Positions 15,425 through 25,033 are shown, counted from the first letter of the stretch. The stretch: DNA of 64,000 nucleotides from Azohydromonas australica DSM 1124 (GCF_000430725.1 NZ_KE387209.1:64415-128414); one strand, 5' to 3'. Numbers and translations are program-made. The notes: a model not told the origin generated them from the sequence alone.

Positions 15425-16344
15425 GGCGCCATCCACCGGCGCGTACACCTTCGCAGCTGCCGCGCCAGTGCCGTGGCCGTTGGCCGGTAGGCTTCAGTAA
15501 TCGCGCTACGCTTGTAGAGCCTGGGGTCGTGCTCCTCGAAGCTCAGCTATTCCACCAGCGCCAGCAACCGAGCCCGGCTGGCCCGCTGGCGCGGTGTCGG
15601 TTCCTCCAAGTTGGGCAACAGTTCCGTCAGTTGCAAGCGCGGATTGAGTGCTACGAGGAATACAAGAGCTATGCACCGATGCGGTGGGTGACGGCCTGCA
15701 ACCCGTTGCCAGCATCGCAGCCGCCGTTGAAACCGCCATTGGCAGGCGGCAGTGGTCTACGCCGTGGACAGGCGTGGTCACCTGAGCTACGCCTTCGACT
15801 TGTCTCATCCATTCGAGTCCGAGCGTCGTGCCCTGGACGGCTGCAGCGGACACGCAGGCGGCTCGACCTTGAACGCTTCGCCAGCTCGGAGCTCGATTCC
15901 GTGACGTCCTCGAACGCTCCTCTGGACGGGGCTGGCGTGGACAGTGCGATCCTGCTTCGGCACTTGCGCGCCGTATCCTGGCCGAATATTTACGCGCCTA
16001 AGGTCACCGCCAACCGGTCAACGACTAGGTGCGGGGCAGCTACGGCGTATCCATTCAGTACAACGTCGGCACGCGGCTGACCGCGTCCAAGCGTGTCGGC
16101 GAAGACCAGCACAAGCGCAACTGAACTGGGCGGCGCCGTGCAACACCACAGCTTCTGTCAGAGCCGCACAGCGATGCGGCCGCAAATCGGCTTTACTGGC
16201 GCAACCCTGCACGCTGGCGGCGTAACCCCACCGGTGCAAGAGCAGTCACCCGCCCACCGGCATCTTCGCAGCAGCCATGTGCGACTTCAGGCGCCAACTC
16301 GCCGTGCGGGGCCAACCACACCCCGAGCCAACAATGATGACCCG
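15425..16344. other. Stretch without a convincing gene
   Basis: Frames here are broken and lack family character. The best fragment reads VRGSYGVSIQYNVGTRL and ends at a stop near 16124 (+ strand), with no plausible beginning. The region looks like decayed coding DNA in the plasmid backbone, but I cannot name what it was. Confidence 0.4.
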
Positions 16345-16467
16345 TCAACGTGGTTGCAATGGCAACGGCGCAGTGGGACGCTCTTCTTCACGTCTGCGAA
16401 GGCAGTACGGGAACGAGAAACCTCCAGCGGCGATGAGCGTCGCGAAGGACAACAGCAGGATCAGCAT
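16345..16467 (-). CDS. Possible 40-residue membrane protein
   Basis: AAGGAG followed by 5 bases precedes an ATG that opens MLILLLSFATLIAAGGFSF, a single membrane helix, then a basic tail (YCLRRREEERP). The combination of a strong ribosome binding site and a clean transmembrane segment makes a real small protein plausible. It has no neighbour that suggests a role. Confidence 0.4.
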   Translation of the reverse strand: MLILLLSFATLIAAGGFSFPYCLRRREEERPTAPLPLQPR

Positions 16468-16587
16468 GACCGCTCCTTCCATTGCGTTGAGATCGAAACC
16501 CACTCTACGCAAACCGGGGCCGGTCGGGGACAAGCTGCCTGACGGGGTTTTCCCTCGTCTGACTTCAGTCCGTCATTTGCGCTCGCT

Positions 16588-17346
16588 TCAGGACGGGCAA
16601 CCGTCCCGTCTGCGCTCGCCTGCCTTCCTGATCAACTGGAACAAGCAGCGCCACACCAAGTCGCCGCACCAGGCGCTGCCGTGCTCGAACACCACAGCCA
16701 GCCGGCGCCGCTCGGCCAGCGTCACACACCCGACGCGCCCATCCATGCCCTGCACCGTGTCGCCCACGGCCAGCGGCTCGCGGTAGGGATCGAACGCAGT
16801 TGCGACGCCCTCATCCGTCACGGCAGCCTGGCCTTCGTCGCCTTCGGCCGATTGCACGTGCGCCAGATACGCCGGCATGAACGCCCACGGCACGCCGTCG
16901 ATCATGACCACCACCAGCTCGAGCGAGGCGCACCCGGCATACCCGACCACCACCCCCTCGCGGCCGGCCAGGGCCACGACCTCCTCGGGCGCGAAGGGCT
17001 CGAGATACTGTTCCCGCAACTCGTCCGCCGTTGCGTCCACAAACACTCGCTGTCCCGGCCGAAACGTCAGAAGCGCCACGGCGCTCGGCTGGCCTTGCGC
17101 CTCGTTCGACCCTTTCGGAAGGACGTAGTTCGGCACGAACGACAACTGCCCGTCCGGCGCGGTCTCGATAACGCCCAAGGCTGTCGTGCGACGAGCAGCG
17201 GTATACAGCCGCTTGCTCAGGTGCGGCTTGGGCGTGGCCTTTTGATCATCGGTGAGCCAGCGCCGCGACGGCGGCCGCCAGAGCAGCAGCGTCTGACACG
17301 TCCCGCCTCGCGGCCCCAGGTGTCGCGCTCCGCGACACGCCTTCAA
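16588..17346 (-). CDS. Hypothetical protein downstream of the helical-repeat gene
   Basis: About 252 residues; the N-terminus is uncertain. I placed it at a TTG (17346). The frame stays open upstream to the previous gene and includes a Cys-rich stretch (CCICRHGRRGG), so a non-standard start further upstream is possible. Recognisable segments are RHLGPRGGTCQTLLLWR near the start, a beta-rich middle (VALLTFRPGQRVFVDATADELRE) and VVVMIDGVPWAFMPAYL. The C-terminal part, DTVQGMDGRVGCVTLAERRRLAVVF, looks like a small beta-barrel fold. Family unknown. It is the third gene of a leftward group with the proteins at 17405 and 18877. Confidence 0.55.
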   Translation of the reverse strand: MKACRGARHLGPRGGTCQTLLLWRPPSRRWLTDDQKATPKPHLSKRLYTAARRTTALGVIETAPDGQLSFVPNYVLPKGSNEAQGQPSAVALLTFRPGQRVFVDATADELREQYLEPFAPEEVVALAGREGVVVGYAGCASLELVVVMIDGVPWAFMPAYLAHVQSAEGDEGQAAVTDEGVATAFDPYREPLAVGDTVQGMDGRVGCVTLAERRRLAVVFEHGSAWCGDLVWRCLFQLIRKAGERRRDGCPS

Positions 17347-17404
17347 GGCTCCACCTCTGCGGCCGTGCCGGCAAATGCAGCACCTTGCCGGTACCTGCCC
17401 GGGC

Positions 17405-18880
17405 TCACCCCACTGGCAGCCCGTTGAGAAAGTTGCGCTTGCCCGCGTACACCTTGCGCAGATGTGCCAGCCAGACCGCCCGCTGCGGCGCGTGCATGCG
17501 CTGCGCGATCTCCGCAACCAGATGGAGTTCCATCCGGTACGGGCTGGTGGCCCGGTCCATCGCCGCGTCGAGGACGCGCATGAGAAGCGCTGCTGCCGTA
17601 TCCCGCTCCTCGGTACCGAGGTGCAGCGCGATGGTGCGCAGCGTGACCAGGGAACAGCTCGCGGGTGGTTGCACCAGCTGCGCGGCTTCGCTCCAACGCT
17701 CCTCGGCGCACAGGATCTGCGCGCGCAGCGTGACGTCGTTGGGACCGTAGCGCCCGGTTGCCATCTCGTGCAGCTGCAGCCAGGCCAGCACGCTGTCCCT
17801 CAGCGCCGCGACATCGTGCCCGGCGGCCTTGGCCGCCTCGAGCAGTGCGTGAAACGCTTCCACCTCTGGGCGGCGCTCGAACTGCTGGCGCCGCAGCACC
17901 AACGCCTCCTCAAGGCGCCCTGCACCTTCGAGGCCGCGCAGCAGTGCCGCCTGCAGGCCCGCATCGTCCGGGAACGCGCGGCAACCCTCCTCGGCCTGCA
18001 ACAGCGCCTCGCAATGGCGGCCATGGCGCCCCAGCAAGCCAATCACCGCCCCGTGTCCCTGCGGTGTCGTCAAATCCTCGCGCAGCACGGCCAGCGCACC
18101 GTCGATGTTGCCCGCACGCTCCAGCTGCTCCAGGTGCATGCGTTGGAGCTCGCAGAGATTGATGTCCGACCGCGGAGGGAGACCCGCGTACCGGCCCTTG
18201 CGGCGCGCCCTGGCCTCTTCCCAACGCGCCTGCTCGGCCCGCAGCGCGTCCTTGGCCGCCCGCCAGCGCCGCTGCAGCGCCTGACGCAGGCCTTGCCGCG
18301 CGGCCTCACCCATGGCGGTCTCGGCCGCCACGGGGTCGAAGCTCTCGACGGGGTCCTCCAGCAACAGTTGCAGGTACGCCTCGCCAAACGCCCCGGGTTG
18401 AGGCCCAGCGGCCTGCAGGCAAGCCAGCCACTCGGCGCCGATGGCACGGCACAGCTCTCCAAACTCATCACCCGAGTCGTCAGCCTGGTTCATCAGCTCC
18501 CAGGCACGCCGCAATGCGTGGCTGCCCAAGGTCACTGCCGCCTGCGTGTCGCGCGCACGGGTCTGGCGCAACAGCGGCAGCACCGCTTCGCCGCGGCGCA
18601 CGTACTCCCGGCCTTCGCCGAGCTTGATGTAGTGGCGCCCCGGCTCGAGCATCCCGTCGGCGATGGCCACGAGCTCGGCCGGGTCGCACGTCACCTCGCT
18701 CGCGCGGCGCCAGCACTGCAGTTCGCGCTCGACTTGGAAGTCGCTGTCGGCCATCTGCATCAGCTTCTTGGCCAGCACGGATGCCGGCAGCCCATGCAGG
18801 AATGCCTGCAGCCGGCTTCGCTCCTGCATCTCGGGCAGCGGCTCCAGACCACCGGCCCCATCGACGTCTTCAGCGCTCAC
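17405..18880 (-). CDS. Large helical-repeat (TPR-like) protein of unknown function
   Basis: A 491-residue soluble protein made almost entirely of helices. The N-terminal stretch LHGLPASVLAKKLMQMADSDFQVERELQCW has the style of DUF6880/SWIM-associated proteins, and the centre has TPR-like pairs (ERAGNIDGALAVLRED, EGAGRLEEALVLRRQQFERR). The C-terminus ends AGKRNFLNGL, which resembles the helical tails of SWIM zinc-finger proteins, although no SWIM cysteine/histidine motif is present. It begins with GTG overlapping the stop of the HExxH gene (GTGA), so the two are translationally coupled. Role unknown; it may act with that gene. Confidence 0.65.
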   Translation of the reverse strand: MSAEDVDGAGGLEPLPEMQERSRLQAFLHGLPASVLAKKLMQMADSDFQVERELQCWRRASEVTCDPAELVAIADGMLEPGRHYIKLGEGREYVRRGEAVLPLLRQTRARDTQAAVTLGSHALRRAWELMNQADDSGDEFGELCRAIGAEWLACLQAAGPQPGAFGEAYLQLLLEDPVESFDPVAAETAMGEAARQGLRQALQRRWRAAKDALRAEQARWEEARARRKGRYAGLPPRSDINLCELQRMHLEQLERAGNIDGALAVLREDLTTPQGHGAVIGLLGRHGRHCEALLQAEEGCRAFPDDAGLQAALLRGLEGAGRLEEALVLRRQQFERRPEVEAFHALLEAAKAAGHDVAALRDSVLAWLQLHEMATGRYGPNDVTLRAQILCAEERWSEAAQLVQPPASCSLVTLRTIALHLGTEERDTAAALLMRVLDAAMDRATSPYRMELHLVAEIAQRMHAPQRAVWLAHLRKVYAGKRNFLNGLPVG

Positions 18881-19785
18881 GGCAGCAGCGGCGCACGACC
18901 AAACGGCTGGATGGATGCATCGGCCGAAACCTCTGCCGGGATCGCCTTCGGCTGCCTGGCTGGCGCACACCGCCGCAGGATGCATTTCCAGCCGTTGCGT
19001 GCCCTGACTGCCTCGCCCAGGATGTCGAGATACTCGTCCACGTCCACCACGCTGTCGCCGGGCAGCGGCCCCTGGGCATGCTGCTGCAGCGCCAGCAGCC
19101 GGCGCGCCGGCGTGTCGCCCAGCGCCAGGATGCAGCTGTAGGCCTCGCACGCATAGGCAAAGGTTTCGCGGCGGTGAAAGTCGATGTCCAGCAGCCACTC
19201 GCGCCGCCGAGTGGCTGCAAGCCCGATCGTCGCGCGCTTGCAGTTGTGAAACACATGCGCGGCCTCGTGTACGACGAAGTCGGCAAAGGGATCTTCCTCG
19301 GCGAAGTACGCCTGGCTGACAAAGCAGGTGGTTTCCTCGCTCAGGCCCACACAGGCCGTGCCGTCTTCGGACAGCGGCTCGCAATCCGCGGCGGCGAGGA
19401 CCATGTTGGCCAGGGACCAAGCGGTGTGGGGCCAGAGCCCGGACCGCAGCACCGCCTCGATGTTGCCGGGCCCCACGAACACGACCGAACGCTTCAACAG
19501 CGCCAGCACCACAGGCCGTTCGGTCGCCGGGAACAGCCCTTCCACCATCGGCGACACCTTGCGGCGCACCCAGGGTGCGAGGTCCCCCTTCAGCGGCAGT
19601 ACCGGCACCGGCCGCGCCGCCAGCCGCGCCAGGGTTTCCGTGACCAGTCCCTCGCGCAGGAACGCAGCGGCGTTGCGCGCGGCTTCCAGGAAGCTGGCGC
19701 CAGCCCAGCGGGGTGCGTCATGGCAGTCTCCCGTGGCCAGGTAGCGTTGCAGTGCGGCTTCCCGGGTTTCGACAGGCGTATCCAT
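18877..19785 (-). CDS. HExxH-motif putative metallopeptidase
   Basis: A protein of about 302 residues with the zinc-binding signature VVHEAAHVFHNCKR (HExxH), followed about 40 residues later by FAYACEAYS, whose glutamate could be the third ligand. The N-terminal half (FLREGLVTETLARLAARP, then LALLKRSVVFVGPGN) is helical. No signal peptide, so probably cytoplasmic. The start is ambiguous; MDTPVETR at 19785 is used, and an ATG at 19821 is possible. It heads a coupled leftward pair with the repeat protein. This may be a peptidase with a partner module, but its substrate and role are unknown. Confidence 0.65.
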   Translation of the reverse strand: MDTPVETREAALQRYLATGDCHDAPRWAGASFLEAARNAAAFLREGLVTETLARLAARPVPVLPLKGDLAPWVRRKVSPMVEGLFPATERPVVLALLKRSVVFVGPGNIEAVLRSGLWPHTAWSLANMVLAAADCEPLSEDGTACVGLSEETTCFVSQAYFAEEDPFADFVVHEAAHVFHNCKRATIGLAATRRREWLLDIDFHRRETFAYACEAYSCILALGDTPARRLLALQQHAQGPLPGDSVVDVDEYLDILGEAVRARNGWKCILRRCAPARQPKAIPAEVSADASIQPFGRAPLLP

Positions 19786-20132
19786 GCGGCGATTCTGATC
19801 GAGCCCGTCGTGAGTGACCATGCTCGCCCAGCGTCTGCAACAGGCACCACAGACGCCGCCGCCATTGAACCGACCACGGGGACGCCGCCTCAGCATGGAA
19901 CCGGCCTGGCAAGCTTGACTTGAAGGTGAGATGGCGGGATGTACGATCACTTGGCGCAACCCCCGATGGACCATCAGCGCGGCAAAAGTGATGATTCACA
20001 TCAAGCTGTGCATGGCGCGAGGTCTGCGCGCGGCCAGCCCGATCCCTTTGCGCGGAGCCAACGACGCCTCCAGCCTCCGGGGATCCCAGGCGCTCATTCG
20101 AGCGCCTTTCGATCTCTTCGGCGGTTGCGCCG

Positions 20133-20414
20133 ATGGAGTCGTGCCCGTGCCGCTACGGGCTGTACTGCCGTACCTACCAGGCCATGCAACAACCCGAGTT
20201 CACCGGAACTTGCCTTGATTCGTCCGAGTCCGCCGCACGCTCCAAGCTGCCGCGGATTTCCAAGGACGCACTGAATGCCCTTGAATGCCGGTTGCGTGAA
20301 CATCGGCTGAGCGCTGCGGAGGAAGCTTTCCTGACCGCACGGCTGGCTACCTACCGAAAGCTGGCGCAACTCGGCCTGTGCGACGACTGCTGTTGCTCTG
20401 CCAGCGCGGCATAG
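20133..20414 (+). CDS. Small Cys-rich hypothetical protein
   Basis: A 93-residue frame beginning MESCPCRYGLYCRTYQAMQ and ending with CDDCCCSASAA. The Cys clusters at both ends suggest metal binding. The middle (KLPRISKDALNALECRLREHRLSAAEEAFL) reads as genuine helical protein. There is no clear ribosome binding site, so the call is tentative. No family recognised. Confidence 0.4.
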   Translation: MESCPCRYGLYCRTYQAMQQPEFTGTCLDSSESAARSKLPRISKDALNALECRLREHRLSAAEEAFLTARLATYRKLAQLGLCDDCCCSASAA

Positions 20415-20700
20415 CTTCGGCCGGCTGGCGCTCCAAGCCACACGCCAGGCGGGCGTCGTTGTCGACGATCCTGGCCAAGCTGCGTGGACCGTGCTCGGCG
20501 ACGCAGGGCCACCGCCACCGATTCGCATGTGACACCACCGGGCCCGGCACTGCAGCGGCGCTGGCATGGCAAGCGGCATGAGCACTCTCCACAGCGGCCT
20601 GCGGGTTCACGGCCTGCTCTACACGGACGCCTCGGAAGCACCGGACCGACGCCTGGTAGCCGGCGTCGGCATCATCCGAGCACTCATGGAGGAGAGCCCT

Positions 20701-21012
20701 ATGCCGCGCCTGCAAGCCATCATCCCCGACGGCCTCAAGTTCGAGGACCTCGCGCTGACCCGCGACCCCGCCACCGGTACCGTGCGTTTCGAGCTCGACC
20801 CTATTCAGGCCATCTGCGAAGCCAGCGCCCTGGACTTCGACGCGCTGCTGGCCAGGGACGACGGCGCCATCTGCGCCCTCATCGCCGCCTGGTACGAGGA
20901 CCACTTGAAGGACGGCGGCTCACCCGACCCGGTGCTGCCGGCGCTGGATGAGGAGACCCGGTACGAGAGAGAGCGCGGCGGCGGTTTTTCCTATCCGCCC
21001 GGCCATGCGTGA
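20701..21012 (+). CDS. Short YPPGHA-type protein, copy 1
   Basis: A 103-residue cytoplasmic protein that I do not recognise by name. GGAGGAG precedes the ATG. It is a clear paralog of the protein at 23924-24232: both read IP(D/E)G, LxLxRDP, PIQAICEAS..DFD, then AAWYE.HL, and end in (S/R)YPPGHA. Two intact copies on one element, each next to a helical-repeat or metallophosphatase gene, suggest a conserved accessory role. Function unknown. Confidence 0.75.
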   Translation: MPRLQAIIPDGLKFEDLALTRDPATGTVRFELDPIQAICEASALDFDALLARDDGAICALIAAWYEDHLKDGGSPDPVLPALDEETRYERERGGGFSYPPGHA

Positions 21013-21078
21013 GCCGTGGTGAAGTTCGGCGTGACGGCCGGACCAGCTCCTGAAGCAGCACAAGCACCAGGCCGGGGC

Positions 21079-22140
21079 TCACCCCCTGTTGAAATCGATG
21101 GTGGGCAGCCTTTCGCCGCTATCGAGTACGAGCTCGCGCTCGGGCCAGCGCAGTGCCGCGAGCCGCGTCCGCTGGACGTGCTCACCACCGAGACGCTCCT
21201 GCCAGCGCCCTCCCACCGAGAAGTCCACGCAGAACACGTTGCCGCGGGCTCCCAGCCAAGTGTTGGGCGCCACGCCCTCGAACAGGTCCGGGCCGCCCTT
21301 GCCCATGGCCTGGCGCTGCAGCGGCGGGAACTGGCGCCAGTAGTGCCCCACCACCACCGGCGTTTCGTCACGGTAGCCGTCCCACCACCGCACCCGCTCG
21401 GTGAAGCGCCATTGGCCGCTGGCAAAGAACGGCACCTGGGCGCAGCGCTCGACGCCGGAGGTCAGCACCCGCAGCGGGTTGAGCATCTGGCGCGCCTCGT
21501 CACGCTGCCCCACGGCCTGCAGCATCGGTACCGCAGCAGTGGGGTCGCTGAAGCGGTGACGCCAGCGCCCCTTCTCGATACGTGCGGCTGCGTGCAGTCC
21601 CTGCACCTGCAGCGCTGCTTCGGCCTCGGCATCCATCGCCTCGAAGAGCTTGTCTGGCGGCATGTCCAGTGGCAGTGCCGCCAGGCGCGACAGCGACGGC
21701 GCATGCCACGCCGCGTGCACCACGCGCAGATCCGCGCGCGACAGCGCCAGCGGTAGCCGTTCGAAGAACGCCCGCATGTCGGCACGCTGCTGCTGGTCTT
21801 GTAGCCAGGTGAACGGCATGAACTTGGCGTCCCGGCGCGGATCTTCGTTCCAGAACCAGTCGTTGCCGTGCTTGCGCAGCCCGCGCAGCAGGTTGAGCTC
21901 GTGGTTGCCCAAAACCGCCACGGCACGCCCGGCATCGACCAAGCGCCGCACGCGCCCGACGACGCCTGGACTGTCCGGGCCGCGGTCGCACAGGTCGCCA
22001 ACGAACACCAGGGTGCGGCCTTCGGCGTGGTTGCCGGCCTCGTCATAGCCCAAAGCGGCCAGCAGCGCGCACAGCGCCTCATGCTCGCCGTGCACGTCGC
22101 CCACGATGTCCAGCGGCGTGCCGGGCAAGTCGGCATGCAT
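21079..22140 (-). CDS. Calcineurin-like metallophosphoesterase
   Basis: A 353-residue member of the serine/threonine phosphatase or diadenosine tetraphosphatase-like group. The metal-ligand motifs are complete: GDVHG (residues about 13-17), GDLCDRGPDS, GNHE, and the later histidine in VVVGHYW. The start MHADLPG at 22140 is supported by GAGGGAGA 7 bases upstream. Enzymes of this kind cleave phosphoprotein, Ap4A or RNA-cap-like substrates; the sequence does not say which. It is convergent with the YPPGHA gene. Confidence 0.9.
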   Translation of the reverse strand: MHADLPGTPLDIVGDVHGEHEALCALLAALGYDEAGNHAEGRTLVFVGDLCDRGPDSPGVVGRVRRLVDAGRAVAVLGNHELNLLRGLRKHGNDWFWNEDPRRDAKFMPFTWLQDQQQRADMRAFFERLPLALSRADLRVVHAAWHAPSLSRLAALPLDMPPDKLFEAMDAEAEAALQVQGLHAAARIEKGRWRHRFSDPTAAVPMLQAVGQRDEARQMLNPLRVLTSGVERCAQVPFFASGQWRFTERVRWWDGYRDETPVVVGHYWRQFPPLQRQAMGKGGPDLFEGVAPNTWLGARGNVFCVDFSVGGRWQERLGGEHVQRTRLAALRWPERELVLDSGERLPTIDFNRG

Positions 22141-22426
22141 CGGATGTCTCCCTCGTCGTTTCGATGTTGTTGTCGCGCCATGCGCGCCTGCAGTGGTGCA
22201 GCCTTGTCCCATACCGGTCCGGCGTCTCGCCACCATGATGCCAATGGCTTGAGCGAGCTGCGCAGCGCCTCACACGCGGCGCCAATGATCCAGCGCCCGG
22301 CCACAGTCCGCTGCCGTGGTGTTATTCGCTGCCCCCCGCGCTGGCTGGGCTCCCGGCCCCCTGCGACCTCCACGGCCGCAGCGGACCATCCAGCCGATGC
22401 TGCCTTCGCTTCCCGAGGACCCGTAA

Positions 22427-23815
22427 TCCTTCATCCGCAAGCAGGACGCGCCAACGCTGACTGGCATGTTGCTGGAGCTCGCCAGTGAGAACGAGGCCGT
22501 GCGGCGGCGGCGGCTGGCACGGCTGCAGCTCACCGAGCGGTCCGAGCGGCTGGCTGAGCATTTGCGCAATGCCTTGGAACGCTGGCGCCGCGGCGCCATG
22601 GAGGACCTCGACGAAGACGAGACGCGTGCGTTCGGCCAGTCGCTGCAAGGCTGGGTGTGCCTGGTGGAGCGCGAGCTGCTGACCAGGAGTCCGGCGACGG
22701 CACTCGAGCTGGCCGAGGCGTTCCTGGAGTGCGACGCGGCGCTCCTGGAGCACGTGGACGACCCGCTGAACTTCGTGGCGCAGGCATTTCGTGCCGGCTG
22801 CGAGCTGTGGCTGCGCGCCGCCGCGCGCTGCGAAGCTCCCGCCTCGGGCTGGCCGCAACGGCTGGCGCAGCTGGCCAGCGCCGATTCGCACGCATGGCGT
22901 GCGGCAGGAGCTGCTGCTGGACGAGTCCGCACTGCGTTGCTGGTGGACCAGCTCGAAGGCCAACTGGCGCAGCAGGTGGCTGCTCACTGCAGCGGTATCG
23001 CGCCGGCGGCGCAGGTGATGCGAATCTCTGCAGACTTGTCGTTGCTGGCACAGGCACTGCGCGACCTGGACCTGCATGTGCACACCGTGCTGCGCTACAG
23101 CCCGCAGCCGGACCCGCAACAGAAGCAGGAATACGTGCAGCGGTACTTGCAGTGCGATACGCGCGGCGCAAGCGCTGCCCTGGCTGCAGCAGGGTTGGGG
23201 CGACGTGGACTGCATGCGCCAGCGCCTGCTGGCCAAGGAGCTGGAGCGGCTGGGCCGGCTCGACGAAAGCGCTCCCGTTCGTCAAGGCCTCTTCGAGCGT
23301 TCGCTCAGCCTGGAAAACCTGGGTGCCTGGCTGGACGTCGTGCCGGCGGCGTCGCGCGCGGATGCGCTGGAAACGGTACGCCAAATCGCCAAGGACCACA
23401 GCGAGCCGGTGACCACCGCCCGGCTGCTCCTGGCCAGCGGCGACGCCACAGCTGCCGAGACAGCGCTGGTGGCCGAAGCCAGCCGCATCCGTGGCAGTGA
23501 CTACCATTGGCTGGTGCCGCTGGCGCAGGCGTTGGAAGATAGCGCCCGCCTGCTTGGCCTCACGGCTGTGTACCGGGCGCTGCTCAACTCGATCCTTGAC
23601 CGGACCCATGTGCGCGCCTACCACAACGCCGCGTGCTACTGGTTGCGCCCGCAGGCCATCTCGGCGCAGTGCCCGTTTCTGGACCTGCTGCAGCCGCATG
23701 CGGAGTTCGAAGCGCAGCTGCGCAGGAAACACGCGCGCAAGGATGCCTTCCGGGCTTTCGTCACGGCTTGCGCCCCATGCCCGAGGACAATGAGGATCCG
23801 GACGACGGCTCGTAG
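22427..23815 (+). pseudogene. DUF6880 helical-repeat gene with frameshift
   Basis: The reading begins FIRKQDAPTLTGMLLELASEN just after an in-frame TAA (22424-22426), so the original start is lost or lies in another frame; an ATG at 22466 opens the rest. At about 23160-23175 homologous sequence jumps frame (RYLQCDTRG to QALPWLQQGWGDVDC) and continues through VYRALLNSILDRTHVRAYHNAACYWLR and FEAQLRRKHARKDAF, the standard DUF6880 C-terminus. The end may be frameshifted again near 23760. It is probably inactive, unless the shift is a sequencing error or programmed. It broadly resembles the repeat protein at 17405. Confidence 0.65.
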
Positions 23816-23923
23816 CGCGTCAGGCGCCGTCCCGCGGTCCGGGCTCCAGGCAGCCAGGCGTGCCAGACCCTTGGCCTCTACCCGGTCAGCGCCGACGCCA
23901 GGCCCTCCAGCGAGAGGGCAACT

Positions 23924-24232
23924 CTACGCGTGCCCTGGCGGGTATCTGAAACCGCTGCCGCGCCCCGTTTCGAGCCGTGCCTCCTCCATGAAGTCCTCGA
24001 GTACCGCATCCGGCTTGCCGCCACGCTCAAGATGCGCTTCGTACCAGGCAGCGATGAAGATGGCGACGAAGGGCTCCGCACCGTCCACGATCTGGTCGAA
24101 ATCGACGCCGCTGGCCTCGCAGATGGCCTGGATCGGCGTCACATCAAAGAGGAGAGACCCATCTTCGGGGTCTCGTGACAGGTGCAGGTCGGCAAAGTCG
24201 ACGCCCTCGGGAATCGTCAGGCGAAGGTCCAT
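23924..24232 (-). CDS. Short YPPGHA-type protein, copy 2
   Basis: A 102-residue paralog of the protein at 20701 (MDLRLTIPEGVDFADLHLSRDPEDG... ending FRYPPGHA). The conserved core PIQAICEASGVDFD and IAAWYEAHLERGGKPD is retained. A GTG at 24235 directly before the ATG is an alternative start. It is transcribed in the same direction as the histone-like gene upstream of it. Function unknown. Confidence 0.7.
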   Translation of the reverse strand: MDLRLTIPEGVDFADLHLSRDPEDGSLLFDVTPIQAICEASGVDFDQIVDGAEPFVAIFIAAWYEAHLERGGKPDAVLEDFMEEARLETGRGSGFRYPPGHA

Positions 24233-24367
24233 CACTTCGTCTTCAGCCGTTGCTCCAGGCGCTTGCCGCGGTACTGCGGCGCGAATGGCAGTGCCGTGGC
24301 AACACCTTCACGCTGAGGGCGCGCAGGGCGCTGCGTGCACAGCGCGTGGAGGTTCAACGCTGGCGCG

Positions 24368-25033
24368 TCACGACGCCTGGGATTCGGCCGCCGGGGTCTC
24401 GGTCGCGGACGGCTCTGCCGGCGCTGCCATGTTCTGAGGCTCAGCCCTGTCGTTGGCAGCCGTCTTGCGCGCGGCCTTCTTGGCCGGGGCCTTCTTTGCT
24501 GGCGCCTTCTTGGCGGCCGCCTTGGTGGCGGCGTCCTTCTTCGCTGCCGGCGCCTTGGCAGTGGACGTCTCGGCCGTTTCGGCCGGCGCCGCCTTGGCCG
24601 AAGCCTTCTTCGCCGCCGCCTTCTTCGTGGCACCCTTCTTGGCTGCCGCCGGCGCCTGCGCCGTGGCGGCGGGCTTCTTGGCCGCAGGCGTGGCCGTCTT
24701 CGCGCCGCGCGGCGCACGGCCCTCTTCCATGCCGAAGCGTCGCGCCAGCTTGGCGTCCTGCGTGACGAGGCTGGCAGCCTTGCCCGTCACGGACGCTTCC
24801 AGCGACACGCCGCCAGCGTCCTCCATCCTCGTGAGCGTCTGCGCGAGCTTGCCCACCGCGCGGGAGAGTTGCTTGACCGTCTTGGCACCGACGGCCAGGT
24901 TGGCCAGGTCGATCTTCAAGCGGTACGTGGCAGCCGCCGTCGGCTGCACCGACTTGCTGGCAGCGCTCACCTTCTTGGCAGCGGCCTTGGAGCCAGCGGT
25001 TTTCTTGGAGGCCGGAACTTTCTTGGTGGGCAT
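24368..25033 (-). CDS. Lys/Ala-rich histone H1-like protein
   Basis: A 221-residue protein with a short basic N-terminus (MPTKKVPASKKTAGSKAAAKK), a structured centre (TYRLKIDLANLAVGAKTVKQLSRAVGKLAQTLTRM), and a long tail of AAKK, PAKKA and TKAAAK repeats like eukaryotic histone H1 tails. Such tails bind DNA without sequence specificity. GAGGGAG lies 8 bases before the ATG. On a mobile element it could compact DNA or silence genes on arrival, as H-NS-like plasmid proteins do; that is inference. The long Ala/Lys composition produces strong false frames on both strands. Confidence 0.8.
   Translation of the reverse strand: MPTKKVPASKKTAGSKAAAKKVSAASKSVQPTAAATYRLKIDLANLAVGAKTVKQLSRAVGKLAQTLTRMEDAGGVSLEASVTGKAASLVTQDAKLARRFGMEEGRAPRGAKTATPAAKKPAATAQAPAAAKKGATKKAAAKKASAKAAPAETAETSTAKAPAAKKDAATKAAAKKAPAKKAPAKKAARKTAANDRAEPQNMAAPAEPSATETPAAESQAS

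Noticed and set aside
17375..19141. 588-codon + strand frame
   Set aside because: Antisense to the helical-repeat and HExxH genes, no ribosome binding site, no domain.
24232..24717. Arg/Pro-rich frame overlapping the histone-like gene
   Set aside because: Composition RRRR/PRRP is the frame-shifted reading of AAKK repeats; only the last 30 codons look protein-like and cannot be supported alone.
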